Origin: an uncultured bacterium
GTDB lineage: Bacteria; Bacillota; Clostridia; Oscillospirales; Oscillospiraceae
Length of the DNA stretch: 50,584 bases
NCBI GenBank assembly: GCA_946548895.1
Contig: CAMNQF010000026.1
Coordinates: 1-50,584 of the forward strand
Reading direction: 5' to 3'
Shown: piece by piece, positions 1 through 8,839 of the stretch
How the letters are laid out: every line of letters begins with the position of its first letter
Numbering within the stretch: position 1 is the stretch's first letter
Program-made: the position numbers and the translations under genes
Notes under the pieces: generated by a model
What the model was told of the DNA's origin: nothing
Databases searched by the model: none
The model's input: only the letters and a program-made list of their open reading frames with translations

Positions 1-54
1 CTCTCTAATTTTACTGCTTCGTACTCCTCCTGTCCATTGTCCACTTTTTACGGA

Positions 55-560
55 CTAGTGCAATGCTTTTTTCACAACCCAAATTCCTGCCTTGGTATCA
101 TGTATATTGGCAGCATGAACTACCACCGCCAGCAGATTACCCATAGTATCCACTACGATGTGTCGTTTGCGTCCTTTTGTTTTTTCCCTCCGTCAATCCC
201 GCGTTCTTCTGCGGCAGAGGTGGTTTTTACGCTTTGCGAGTCGATGATTGCGTAGCTGGGGCCTGCATTTCGTCCTGCGTCAGTCCGCACCCGTTCCACC
301 AACGCCGCACGGATTTTTTCCCAAAGTCCGCTTCGGATTGCGGCGTAATAAAAGTTGGCCACTGTTGTGTATGGTGGAAAATCGTGGGGCAGATTTCGCC
401 ATTTGCATCCGTTATCTACGAAATACAGCACAGCATTTACCAGTTCTCGTTTTTCCCATTTGCTCCTGTTTCCTGCGCGGGGAAACAGCGGCTCTATGTC
501 CGCCCATTGACGGTCGCTCAAATCGCTCGCGTAACTGCGTCTCTCATTTTTCTGTATCAT
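55..560 (-). pseudogene. IS5-family (IS427-like) transposase remnant, orfA plus truncated orfB
   Basis: The minus strand from 560 encodes a 135-aa product with the N-terminal features of IS5-family transposases (SDRQWADIEPLFP, CKWRNLPHDFPP, AIIDSQSVKT with the first catalytic Asp). A run of six A's (185 down to 180) sits where such elements shift by -1: the orfA frame ends shortly after, while the -1 frame continues as TKGRKRHIVVDTMGNLL. That orfB frame meets a TAG stop at 55-57 after only about 43 residues, so the later DDE residues are missing and the element is dead. Start ATG at 560-558. The DNA left of 55 shows no further transposase homology that I can read. Sure of the family; the exact subgroup is inferred. 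Confidence 0.8.
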
Positions 561-610
561 GCACCCACTATAGCACCTTTTTATCTATTGGTACAGCTTC
601 TTACATTTTA

Positions 611-681
611 TCACTGGCGCTGACACACCTTGTCGCCCTGGTCTGCGGCCACAAAATCGTACATATCAATACGTTATTCAT
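611..681 (-). pseudogene. start of an unidentified gene, cut off beside the IS remnant
   Basis: On the minus strand an AGGAGAG ribosome-binding site precedes an ATG (681-679). After an apparent one-base frameshift the sequence reads MNN..RIDMYDFVAADQGDKV and then a stop at 613-611, close to the presumed right end of the IS5-like element. It looks like the first codons of a gene truncated by insertion or decay. No family recognised. Confidence 0.3.
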
Positions 682-700
682 GGTTTGCTCTCCTAAATTA

Positions 701-955
701 TCAAATGGTGCTCTCTGAAGCAGTTATATGCTCCCAGGCGTGGCTGCCCGACTCTTTCATTGCCTTGATCTTGTTCTTCCACTCTTGCGCAGCAGCATCT
801 CTCCGAACCAGCTCCTTCGCCTGATCTTCGGGGGACAACGCGGAAAATTCCCACTCCCGCTGCTCCTTCATACAAGGCCGACGGAAAGAAGAGTACACGT
901 GGCTGGAGCGTTTTGCCTTTAGGGAGTTCGGTGGACGGTCCCGGATCCTGAACAT
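701..955 (-). pseudogene. C-terminal fragment of an unidentified gene
   Basis: A short minus-strand frame ends with a charged, helix-forming tail (SPEDQAKELVRRDAAAQEWK, then KIKAMKESG) that resembles a genuine protein C-terminus, perhaps of the Rpn/PD-(D/E)XK transposase-associated nuclease type. It has no convincing start or ribosome-binding site. The rest of 600-1339 holds only broken frames: for example, minus-strand codons around 1130-1345 read EFRIIKQHCDRNSMWELLND but are not continued. I see no intact gene between the IS remnant and the promoter at 1340. Confidence 0.3.
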
Positions 956-1339
956 CCTGGCTCGGAGTCTCCTGTTCTACTGCCCAGATGGGAGGAAGTT
1001 GGACGGTCAGCCCAAAGAATAGACAGGCTACGCCCGCCGGGGGCTGTGCGCCTGATGCAACTACGCAGCCATGGCTTTCGCACGGGACAATCCAAAGGCA
1101 GTGCGGAAAGCGTATTCCGAGACCGCCGCACAGTACAAACATATACCACAGGCCGGCGGAAAAGCTGCTGAAATTTTTTCGAAAGGCTCCCTTGCTTGTT
1201 GGATGTTTTTTCCAAAAAATCATTCAAAAGCTCCCACATACTGTTTCGATCACAGTGCTGTTTAATGATGCGGAATTCAGTGTTGTCTTTGTTTGACCCC
1301 TCATAGCCATGCGATATATAATGAAAAAAGCCTTCACTC

Positions 1340-1368
1340 TTGAAACGCCGTCTGGCATATGCTATAGT
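1340..1368 (+). promoter_or_regulatory. sigma-A promoter of the toxin/ATPase operon
   Basis: TTGAAA (1340-1345), a 17-base spacer and TATAGT (1363-1368) form a near-consensus promoter. Transcription would begin near 1375 and give a leader of about 60 nt before the ATG at 1436. It also argues against a start codon upstream of 1436. No operator-like palindrome is seen in or around it. Confidence 0.7.
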
Positions 1369-1435
1369 GAAAAAGCTGGCAGCCAATGGATTCCATGAGA
1401 TCCTATACATAAATAGAGACGAAAGGAAGCGCACA

Positions 1436-4099
1436 ATGAATAGTAGTGTTGGGAGAATTAAAATCATCTACCATCCGGTTTTAAAGGAAATGCGGTTTGA
1501 GCGGTATGAAAATGGCAGATGGGTAGAAGCTGGTGACGAAAGAAGCATTCTTCACAACTACGTGACGGAAAAGAATCTGCTTCTTCAAAATTTGGGGAAC
1601 CGATTCTTTCAAGACATTGCCGACTCTATGGACAACATCTCCAACGTGGCGCTGGATTTCAATGGGACGCTGGATGACTACGAGGATCTGAAAAAAATGG
1701 TTGCATATTACCAGAGCGGGCACGAAGAAACGCCCTGTAAGATTTCTGTCGGTGATTTGGCGGAGTTGCCTTCGGTCAAAACGCTGTTTGACGAGGTCAT
1801 GGACTACAGCAATGAAACCTCCGATAATTTCCAGAAGATAATAGAACGCGTAAATGCAGAGGGGTATGGCACGGAAATCCATTCTATTTGTGACCAGCTG
1901 GAAAAATGGCTGGGCGATCTGATGAAAACCCGCGAGGGATTAAAGGAAAATGCCGTCAATCTATGCTTTGTCGGGGCCTACAGCTCTGGAAAGTCTACGC
2001 TCATCAACGCCCTAATCGGGGAGTCCATTCTCCCGGAGGCGATCAAGTCAGAAACCGCAAAAATGTTCAAAGTCACCCAAATTCTTCCAGAAAGCCATGA
2101 ACTCCCAAGTGTTTTCTTAAATTTAGTGGAGAATGGTTCCCAACACAAGGTAGAACTGCGCTGGGACGAGGAGGGAAAGGTCACGCTGGTCAACTGGCCC
2201 CAGGAAAACTCTGTCCGACAGGCTGTGCAATGTGCAATCAACGAAAGCAAAGGAGAACGGCGGCATATTCAGATGAAAGCTGTCCTCTCCTGTATCAACA
2301 AGCAGCCGGACGCTCCTGAGCATATGGATAAAGACGGCCGTATCTGGTATCATGACAGCTATGTCCGCGGCATTGTGAACGTTCGATATCCCTTTGACTT
2401 GGAATCTGAGGTCCTGTTCCACATTTATGACACGCCAGGTACAGACAGCAATACCCCCGCACACGTAGACACATTGAAAACGGCCCTGGCAGATCCCACC
2501 AGCTCTATCCTTGTCTATGTGAACGATACAAGGCTGGAGGGCAGCGCAAACGCGATCCTTCTGGATATTTTGAGCAATATGGAGTCCAGGAAGACGGTCG
2601 GCAGCTCAACCATTGACCTTGGGCGGTCCTTCTTTGTGGTCAATCGGGCAGACACCGTGACGAAGCAAAAGGATTTGGAGGACCTCCAGGACGCAAGCCT
2701 GGTTCTGCTTCAGCCTGCGGAGGAGGGGCTGCCCGAGGCGGCAGCGCAGAAGCCAGAGCCCTTGGAGATTAAGCTCCGGGAAAAGCGCCTGTTTTTCACT
2801 GACGCGCTTCATGCCGGAGACGCGCGGGCCGTGGAAAAAGGGATCGCGGGGGACGCCGAACGGGAACGCCTGAGGAACACTGAAAAGTTAGTGAACACGG
2901 CATGGTACCACCTCTACCAATACGATATTATGGCGCAGGCCGAAACGGATACAAAGCGGCTCATTGAGGCGGCGGAAATGGAGCTGGCTGGGCTCCCGAA
3001 CCCGGAGGAAATCATGAAAATGCGGCAGGCGGAATGGCTGGCCGCCTATACACAGGCCGTACAGGATGGTACTGCGGACACATTTCTGCAGGGCCATCCG
3101 ATGCCGGCAAAGGATTCCACGGGGATACCAACGGACGCCTATTACATTTGTTCCGGGGTGTACTCCCTGCAAAAGGAGATTGAACGGTATGCGGCGCGCT
3201 ATGCCCTGGCGGTTCGGACGAAAGGGATTATCGACGGGACAAGGACGCTCATCCGGCAGTTAGACCGCAAATGCGAAGAAGTCGGGAATGATCTAAACAA
3301 AAATATTGAGAATCTGGATGAGCAGATCAAAGTTGCTACAGGGGCGCTCAGCGAAAAAATCCGCGGTATTTGCAAAACGGATGAACACAGGTGGCTCAGC
3401 AGCGAGGAAGCGGAGGATCTGGGGCTGGATCCCGGCTCCATCGTAACACGAAAGGATTCCCTGAAAAAGAAGCTGGACAAAACGGTTAAAAGCATGGGGC
3501 TTTTCCATGACAAGGATCTTGAGAAGTCCATCAATTCCGCAAAATTTGAGACGCAGAAGGCCTTAAACCGATTCTTTGACGACTATGCCGGCCGATCCGA
3601 GAAACGCCTTAAGAAAATGCAGGCGGATTTAATCGGAGAAATTGAGCGGGCCATCGACGCGCAGGAGGCGCTGGACGAGGACACGAAGCGGCGCTTGAAG
3701 CGCATCCAAAAGCAGGATATTTCCAAGCCCTCCCAAGACATGAGCGATATTACAACCCGCGATTATCTCGATCATCTTTTGGTTTTCCACTTGGTCAAAA
3801 AGGAACGGTTGATTGAGGAACTGGTGGAACTCTTTGATAAGCGGCTGCAAAGGTCCAGCGAGGGCTATAAAAAAGCCTATGCGGATTCCAGGTCTGAACT
3901 GGCCGGCGAGATTCAGGAGCAGTATCTGAATCGGATTGGCGAATTTGCCGGGGAGATCAAGCAGCTCAAGGAAAACCGCGACGGGGTTGAGCGCGAGCTG
4001 CGTATCGTGGTGCAAATGCTGGAAAGTGTAAAGAAGCGGGATCGTCAGCTGGAGGACAAGATATACAACCGTCCGCCGGAACAGGGGGAAGCCACATGA
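1436..4099 (+). CDS. dynamin-like large GTPase
   Basis: An 887-aa protein with a dynamin/GBP-type G domain: P-loop GAYSSGKST at residues 180-188 (Lys186), DTPG at 332-335 and an NRAD guanine-specificity motif at 403-406. The N-terminal ~175 residues are mostly helical and precede the G domain; the C-terminal half is long, charged and coiled-coil-like (around residues 600-880), with no clear membrane-spanning segment. ATG 1436 is chosen because AAGGAAG lies 5-12 bases upstream and the promoter at 1340-1368 would truncate the longer frame. First gene of a five-gene operon: its stop overlaps the next start (ATGA at 4096-4099). Bacterial dynamins remodel or tether membranes; here the neighbours suggest a role with a membrane protein and a HerA-like ATPase in toxin handling (inference). 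Classification as a dynamin-superfamily GTPase is firm, the exact role is not. Confidence 0.85.
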   Translation: MNSSVGRIKIIYHPVLKEMRFERYENGRWVEAGDERSILHNYVTEKNLLLQNLGNRFFQDIADSMDNISNVALDFNGTLDDYEDLKKMVAYYQSGHEETPCKISVGDLAELPSVKTLFDEVMDYSNETSDNFQKIIERVNAEGYGTEIHSICDQLEKWLGDLMKTREGLKENAVNLCFVGAYSSGKSTLINALIGESILPEAIKSETAKMFKVTQILPESHELPSVFLNLVENGSQHKVELRWDEEGKVTLVNWPQENSVRQAVQCAINESKGERRHIQMKAVLSCINKQPDAPEHMDKDGRIWYHDSYVRGIVNVRYPFDLESEVLFHIYDTPGTDSNTPAHVDTLKTALADPTSSILVYVNDTRLEGSANAILLDILSNMESRKTVGSSTIDLGRSFFVVNRADTVTKQKDLEDLQDASLVLLQPAEEGLPEAAAQKPEPLEIKLREKRLFFTDALHAGDARAVEKGIAGDAERERLRNTEKLVNTAWYHLYQYDIMAQAETDTKRLIEAAEMELAGLPNPEEIMKMRQAEWLAAYTQAVQDGTADTFLQGHPMPAKDSTGIPTDAYYICSGVYSLQKEIERYAARYALAVRTKGIIDGTRTLIRQLDRKCEEVGNDLNKNIENLDEQIKVATGALSEKIRGICKTDEHRWLSSEEAEDLGLDPGSIVTRKDSLKKKLDKTVKSMGLFHDKDLEKSINSAKFETQKALNRFFDDYAGRSEKRLKKMQADLIGEIERAIDAQEALDEDTKRRLKRIQKQDISKPSQDMSDITTRDYLDHLLVFHLVKKERLIEELVELFDKRLQRSSEGYKKAYADSRSELAGEIQEQYLNRIGEFAGEIKQLKENRDGVERELRIVVQMLESVKKRDRQLEDKIYNRPPEQGEAT

Positions 4100-4638
4100 G
4101 CGAAGTGTATCAAAAGTATTTTGGCAGCGGAGATGTGTACTCCGGCAAAGCCCGCATGATGCGGGATATCAAAGAACACAAATTGACGGGTGCTGATTTG
4201 TCCTCCCTGATCGATGATTTGGAGTCGAACAGTATGCTGACAGGCAAACCGTTCACCCCGAAGCCAAAGGGGGCCTGGGATGAAGACTACCTGGACTGGC
4301 TTTCAAACGGGCACATTTCGGACTATTTTTCCCGGTCCTACCTGGAACACTATGGAGAGGTCGCAAGCCATCTAACCCGCAAAAAGAATAGGCTGAACCT
4401 GCTCATAGTTTTTGGCGCCGCAGTGGCGGCTGCGTTTATCATCCTGCTCATTTGGTTTGCGGCGCACAGGGCTTCTGGAGCCGCACAAGCGGATATCCCC
4501 CCGATACATTCTGAACTTCGGCGGGAGGATGTCCTCAGGGCGCCGCAAACGGAACCCCAGCAGCCGGGAGATACCTTGCACGGCGTACAGGACCTTTGCG
4601 TGGGCGAGGCCCAGCCGGACACCCCTTTAAATATATAG
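4096..4638 (+). CDS. small single-pass membrane protein of the toxin operon
   Basis: A 180-aa protein of no recognised family. Residues 1-98 are soluble and predicted cytoplasmic (acidic, with a WDEDYLDW stretch near 61-68). One strong transmembrane helix spans about 100-122, preceded by basic residues (TRKKNR), followed by a ~58-aa polar, Pro/Gln-rich tail likely outside the membrane. The start overlaps the GTPase stop by four bases, and a GGGGGAAG Shine-Dalgarno precedes it, so the two are probably translationally coupled. Its place between a dynamin-like GTPase and a HerA-like ATPase makes it a plausible membrane anchor for one or both (inference). Confidence 0.75.
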   Translation: MSEVYQKYFGSGDVYSGKARMMRDIKEHKLTGADLSSLIDDLESNSMLTGKPFTPKPKGAWDEDYLDWLSNGHISDYFSRSYLEHYGEVASHLTRKKNRLNLLIVFGAAVAAAFIILLIWFAAHRASGAAQADIPPIHSELRREDVLRAPQTEPQQPGDTLHGVQDLCVGEAQPDTPLNI

Positions 4639-4662
4639 AATCAACATCAGGAGGGAATCAAG

Positions 4663-7600
4663 ATGGCGGAGGAAAATCCCAAATTGCAGGAACCGTCCCA
4701 GGAGGATCTGCTCACCAACATCGATAAAGTCAGCTCTATGTTGGACAATCTGTATCTGCATAACCTCAGCCGGGATTTTGTCGCGCTCCCGTTTGACAGC
4801 TACAACCAGTATGGGAAAGACGGCTCATACCGGGTCGGATATGAGAGCAACATCCGGGGCATCCAAGTCCTGCGCTGGGTTTATGATAAAGAGGAGAAAA
4901 TCATTGACCGATTCAAAAATATTTTGGCCGTGTTTTCAGAAAATGACAGTAATCTCGGCCTTGTAATCCGAAGGACACCCGAAGCCTGTGAAATGCTGTT
5001 CTGCCTGAAGAATGAAACAAGGGAGCGGAGCCGCTTTGATGACAGCCGGCAGAATATCGCGCTGCTGGAAAAGTCGATTCGGGGCAATTTCCCCGGGACG
5101 GAAATCCACCACATAAACATAGATGAGGATTGGGTTGGGCTGGCGGCGCCCAAGTCTATTGCCAGCCTGACCAGCATCCCGTCCGAAAAGTCGGAGGGCT
5201 TTATCAGCCAGGGCCTGGAAAAGCTGCTGGACGGGATTGTCCCGCAAAGCGAGGATGAAAACTACACCGTTCTGCTCCTGGCCGAGCCACTCTCCCAGGA
5301 ACAAATCAGCACAATCCGCAGCGGTTATGAGGATTTGGCCTCGGGCCTCCGCCCCTTTGCAGAATACCAGTTTTCGGCCGGCACAAACCGGGGGACCACA
5401 GAAGGCGAGTTCTCATCGCTATCCAAAACCGACGGGATAAACGAGGCGATTACCAAAACAAACTCTGTCAATCTGGGGTTCAGCGCAGGGGTTACAAAAG
5501 GTGACAATATCGTAGAATCATTGCTCCATAAGCTGTTTGGCGGCCCGCAGGGGCCAAATTTTGGCATCAACGCAGGTTTTTCCCACTCCCGGGCCCGCAC
5601 AAAGGGAGAAAACCATTCGGACACCACGGCGACGGGCAGAAATTACGGCCTGACAGAGGGGAGCAGCACAACTGCCACCTATACATATAAGTCCTTTGCC
5701 ATCGAGGGTATGCTGGAAAAGCTGGACATCCAGCGCAAACGGATTGAACACGGACGGGCGCTGGGTATGTGGAATTTTGCGTCGTATGTCATCGCGAACA
5801 ACGCGCAGGTCAGCCTGGATGTGGTAAACTTCCTGCGCTCCCTCATGCAGGGGGAGCAGTCCCATATGGAGGCCTGCGCCATCAACCACTGGGAACCGCG
5901 AAGTGAATCGGACCCGGAGACCTCAAATTTCAACCATGTACTGGCGTATATCCGGCACTTTACTCATCCTGTTTTTGCCAATTCACAAGATATTATCGTC
6001 AGCGGCTTCCAGTATGACCCCCTGAAAATCATGACCATGACGCCGGCGGCGGTGGTATCCACGTCGGAACTGGCCAGCAGCGTCAGCTTCCCCCGACGTT
6101 CCGTGCCCGGCCTGCCCGCGCTGACGTGCGCCCGGTTCGGCCGGAATGTCATGCTCCGCAGCGGGAATGGGGCGGGAGGGGGCACAAACCGGCAAAAGCC
6201 CTGTCCGCTGGGGGTTATTTATCATATGCACAGCGCGGAGGAGCACAGCCCGGTGGGCCTTGAACGAAGCGAGCTGACCGCTCATACCTTCATTACCGGC
6301 TCCACTGGCGCGGGCAAGTCCAATACGATTTACAAGCTGCTGAGTGAGCTGTGCTTCCAAAGCGAAGACCCGGCCAAATTTCTTGTCATTGAACCGGCCA
6401 AGGGGGAGTACAAAAACGTCTTTGGCGGCTGCGAGGGTGTGTCCGTATACGGGACAAATCCCAAAAAAGAGCCTCTTTTGCGGCTGAATCCCTTCTCCTT
6501 CCCGGAGGATATCCATGTGCTGGAACACATCGACCGCCTTGTGGAGGTGTTTAATGCGTGCTGGCCCATGTATGCGGCCATGCCGGCGGTGCTGAAGGAC
6601 GCAATTGAAGCCTCCTATGCCAGCTGCGGATGGAGCTTGACACATTCTACCTGCAAATTGAAATGCTTCCCCACCTTTGCGGTGCTTTTGGAAAAGCTGC
6701 CGGAGGTCATCAGCAGCTCCAGCTATTCCAAGGACACAAAGAGCGATTACGCCGGCGCCCTGATGACACGGGTCAAATCGCTGACCAACGGAATCAACGG
6801 GCCGATTTTCTGCTCCGAAAGCGAGATTCCCGGCAGCGCGCTGTTTGATGAGAATGTCATCATTGATCTGAGCCGGATTGGATCCATAGAAACGAAATCG
6901 CTGCTGATGGGAATTTTGATGATCAAGTTGCAGGAATACCGCATGGACCGGGCCCAGGGCTCCAATGCAGAGCTGCGTCATGTCACGGTGCTGGAGGAAG
7001 CACACCACCTGCTGCGCCGGACCTCCCAGGAGCAGTCCCAGGAGAGCTCAAACCTGCAGGGGAAGTCGGTGGAAATGCTGGCAAACGCCATTGCCGAAAT
7101 GCGTACCTACGGCGAAGGATTTATCATTGCCGACCAGTCCCCCGGCCTGCTGGATCTGTCGGTGATCCGCAACACCAACACAAAGATCATCATGCGCCTG
7201 CCGGACGAATCGGACCGCATACTGGTCGGGAAAGCGGCAGGCCTGAACGACGACCAGGTCGCAGAGCTGGCTAAACTGGACCGCGGCGTGGCCGCAGTGT
7301 TCCAAAGCTGCTGGCTTGAGCCGGTTTTGTGCCAGGTCCAACGTTTTTCAGGCGGGAAGGAATATTCCGGCTGCCCGCCGGAGCAGATTGATTCCCCTAA
7401 AATGGATGCGCTGTTTGGGCGCATCCTCTATGGAGCGGCGGATGGGGACGAGTTGTCGGATGAACAGGTGGACAAGTTTATGGCTTGGACCGATGGCCTC
7501 CGGATAAGGCGGGAGGTTAAGATGACGCTGAGGCAGGCCATAGAACAAAAAACCCCGCTGTCCGAGGATAGCCTAGGGATGTTGCTGTATTGCCTGGTCC

Positions 7601-7818
7601 AGGGCCAGGCGTTGGTTCGTAAAGCGGAGGCCAGCGGCAGGAGGCCCGAGCAGGTTTGCGCGGCTGTGGAGCAGGAGGTCGCTGACAGGCTCCAGGTGTC
7701 TGAGTGTCTGGCGGAAGAAATCCGAAAGCGGATTTTTGTCTACGCGGCGGAACACCTCCAGCCTGAGAACCCGGAACGGCGGGAGAATCTGCTGTACTAT
7801 GGAGGTGTGCAATGGTGA
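4663..7818 (+). CDS. HerA/VirB4-like P-loop ATPase (DUF87-type) with long N-terminal domain
   Basis: A 1051-aa protein. The C-terminal motor is of the HerA-FtsK superfamily: Walker A GSTGAGKS at residues 546-553, Walker B VTVLEEAHHLL at 774-784 (Glu778/Glu779), then a region (EMRTYGEGFIIADQSPGLLD) typical of HerA/VirB4 ATPases. The ~530-aa N-terminal part matches nothing I can name. It contains a Gly/Ser/Thr-rich, repeat-like segment (roughly 245-345) resembling the insertions of conjugation and secretion ATPases. AGGAGG precedes the ATG. HerA-type hexamers pump DNA or protein through a central pore. There is no NurA nuclease or DNA-repair partner here; the next two genes are a toxin and its immunity protein, which suggests protein export rather than end resection (inference). 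No transmembrane helix is evident, so it would need the upstream membrane protein for docking. Confidence 0.85.
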   Translation: MAEENPKLQEPSQEDLLTNIDKVSSMLDNLYLHNLSRDFVALPFDSYNQYGKDGSYRVGYESNIRGIQVLRWVYDKEEKIIDRFKNILAVFSENDSNLGLVIRRTPEACEMLFCLKNETRERSRFDDSRQNIALLEKSIRGNFPGTEIHHINIDEDWVGLAAPKSIASLTSIPSEKSEGFISQGLEKLLDGIVPQSEDENYTVLLLAEPLSQEQISTIRSGYEDLASGLRPFAEYQFSAGTNRGTTEGEFSSLSKTDGINEAITKTNSVNLGFSAGVTKGDNIVESLLHKLFGGPQGPNFGINAGFSHSRARTKGENHSDTTATGRNYGLTEGSSTTATYTYKSFAIEGMLEKLDIQRKRIEHGRALGMWNFASYVIANNAQVSLDVVNFLRSLMQGEQSHMEACAINHWEPRSESDPETSNFNHVLAYIRHFTHPVFANSQDIIVSGFQYDPLKIMTMTPAAVVSTSELASSVSFPRRSVPGLPALTCARFGRNVMLRSGNGAGGGTNRQKPCPLGVIYHMHSAEEHSPVGLERSELTAHTFITGSTGAGKSNTIYKLLSELCFQSEDPAKFLVIEPAKGEYKNVFGGCEGVSVYGTNPKKEPLLRLNPFSFPEDIHVLEHIDRLVEVFNACWPMYAAMPAVLKDAIEASYASCGWSLTHSTCKLKCFPTFAVLLEKLPEVISSSSYSKDTKSDYAGALMTRVKSLTNGINGPIFCSESEIPGSALFDENVIIDLSRIGSIETKSLLMGILMIKLQEYRMDRAQGSNAELRHVTVLEEAHHLLRRTSQEQSQESSNLQGKSVEMLANAIAEMRTYGEGFIIADQSPGLLDLSVIRNTNTKIIMRLPDESDRILVGKAAGLNDDQVAELAKLDRGVAAVFQSCWLEPVLCQVQRFSGGKEYSGCPPEQIDSPKMDALFGRILYGAADGDELSDEQVDKFMAWTDGLRIRREVKMTLRQAIEQKTPLSEDSLGMLLYCLVQGQALVRKAEASGRRPEQVCAAVEQEVADRLQVSECLAEEIRKRIFVYAAEHLQPENPERRENLLYYGGVQW

Positions 7819-8822
7819 TCCCTTTTATTGAAATTGCCGCGCAGGCGGCCGCCGCGGGGGAGGCCGCCGCCGCAGGAGCGGCGGAGTTGAACGCCGCCGG
7901 GGAATTGGCGGCGGAAGGTATGGAGGCCGCTGGGGCGGCGGAAGGGCTGCCGGCCGGCTTGAGCAGCGGGAAGCCGGAAATCAGCGGCCTGCCGGATGAC
8001 CTGGGCTTGCCCGAGCCGGCGGCCGGCGGCCTGCCGGATGACCTGAGCTTGCCCGAGCCGGAAGCCGGCGGCCTGCCGGATGACCTGAGCTTGCCCGAGC
8101 CGGAAGCCGGCGGCCTGGGGCAGCCAGAGCCGGAGAGCAAAGTGCCGCCAGACACTTCCGGGACAGACGGAGAGGACAGGGGCCGTGTTCCCTCTGATGT
8201 CGGGGAAAAGGTGGACGCGCCCCCTGAATCCGGCAGTGAGGAAACAGAGAAAGAGAAGGGAGAAGGCAAGGAAAAGGACAAGCCTGAACGGAAGATGGAG
8301 CCCCCGGTCAAAATCATTTTTAAATGTCCGGAGGGGTGCGATGCGGGGGAATTCAACCGGCAGGTCAAGAATCAGGAAAAGGGTCTAAATGACATGACGT
8401 TGGATGAGTTTTTTAAAAATAGGGAAAAATACAAGGAAAACAAAGAGAAAAATGAGAATGGCAGCGGCAGAGATGCCAAAGAGGGGAACTCGGCCCAGCA
8501 GCGCGCCCGCGATGAGGCAAGGGCGGATAAGGTTAAGGAGTACCGTGACAAGGGAATGTCCCGTGAAGAAGCGGAGGCCAAAGCCGATGAATGGATGAAG
8601 GATCAGGCTGCCCTCCATAATCCGGACCAAGTGGCCGGGGGAGATCCCAAAAAGGTGGACGGCGTCGGTGACAGCAAGGTAAACAGCTCCATCGGCGGCC
8701 AGTGGGGCGGCGGCCGGGCGAACAGCATGGAGCAGCAGGTTCGAGATTACATTGAGAAAAATGGGATTCCGGCGGAGGATTTGGGCAGGATTAAACTGAA
8801 CGTCCAGTTGGATGTGGAATGA
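7812..8822 (+). CDS. polymorphic toxin with C-terminal Ntox15 (Tde1-like) DNase domain
   Basis: A 336-aa protein in three parts: an Ala/Gly-rich N-terminus (1-57); a Pro/Glu/Asp-rich linker with three 14-residue repeats (59-100) and a KE-rich stretch (to ~165); and a C-terminal domain (about 165-336) that I recognise as Novel toxin 15. Diagnostic pieces are FKCPEGCDAGEFNRQ, the HxxD motif in LHNPDQVAGG (His269, Asp272) and GDSKVNSSIGGQW near the end. In the founding member, Agrobacterium Tde1, this domain is a DNase needing the HxxD residues (established knowledge). The start overlaps the ATPase stop by seven bases and has GGAGGTG five bases upstream; the end overlaps a possible start of the immunity gene. 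No signal peptide, LXG/WXG, PAAR, VgrG, RHS or MuF domain is visible, so the delivery route is unknown. Confidence 0.85.
   Translation: MVIPFIEIAAQAAAAGEAAAAGAAELNAAGELAAEGMEAAGAAEGLPAGLSSGKPEISGLPDDLGLPEPAAGGLPDDLSLPEPEAGGLPDDLSLPEPEAGGLGQPEPESKVPPDTSGTDGEDRGRVPSDVGEKVDAPPESGSEETEKEKGEGKEKDKPERKMEPPVKIIFKCPEGCDAGEFNRQVKNQEKGLNDMTLDEFFKNREKYKENKEKNENGSGRDAKEGNSAQQRARDEARADKVKEYRDKGMSREEAEAKADEWMKDQAALHNPDQVAGGDPKKVDGVGDSKVNSSIGGQWGGGRANSMEQQVRDYIEKNGIPAEDLGRIKLNVQLDVE
7986..8111 (+). repeat. three tandem 42-bp repeats in the toxin linker
   Basis: Units at 7986-8027, 8028-8069 and 8070-8111 each encode GLPDDL(S/G)LPEP(E/A)AG; a degenerate partial unit follows. Units 2 and 3 are identical or nearly so, which suggests recent slippage expansion. 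The period is a multiple of three, so copy-number changes would keep the frame and only alter linker length. Confidence 0.9.
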
Positions 8823-8839
8823 AAGGAGCGCACGGCACA

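Noticed and set aside
1071-1265. + strand frame MAFARDNPKAVRKAYSETAA...
   Set aside because: No ribosome-binding site, no recognisable family, and it ends in low-quality sequence; probably decayed DNA.
7986-8111. Tandem repeats considered as a CRISPR array
   Set aside because: There are no spacers; the units are contiguous, in frame and inside a coding sequence.
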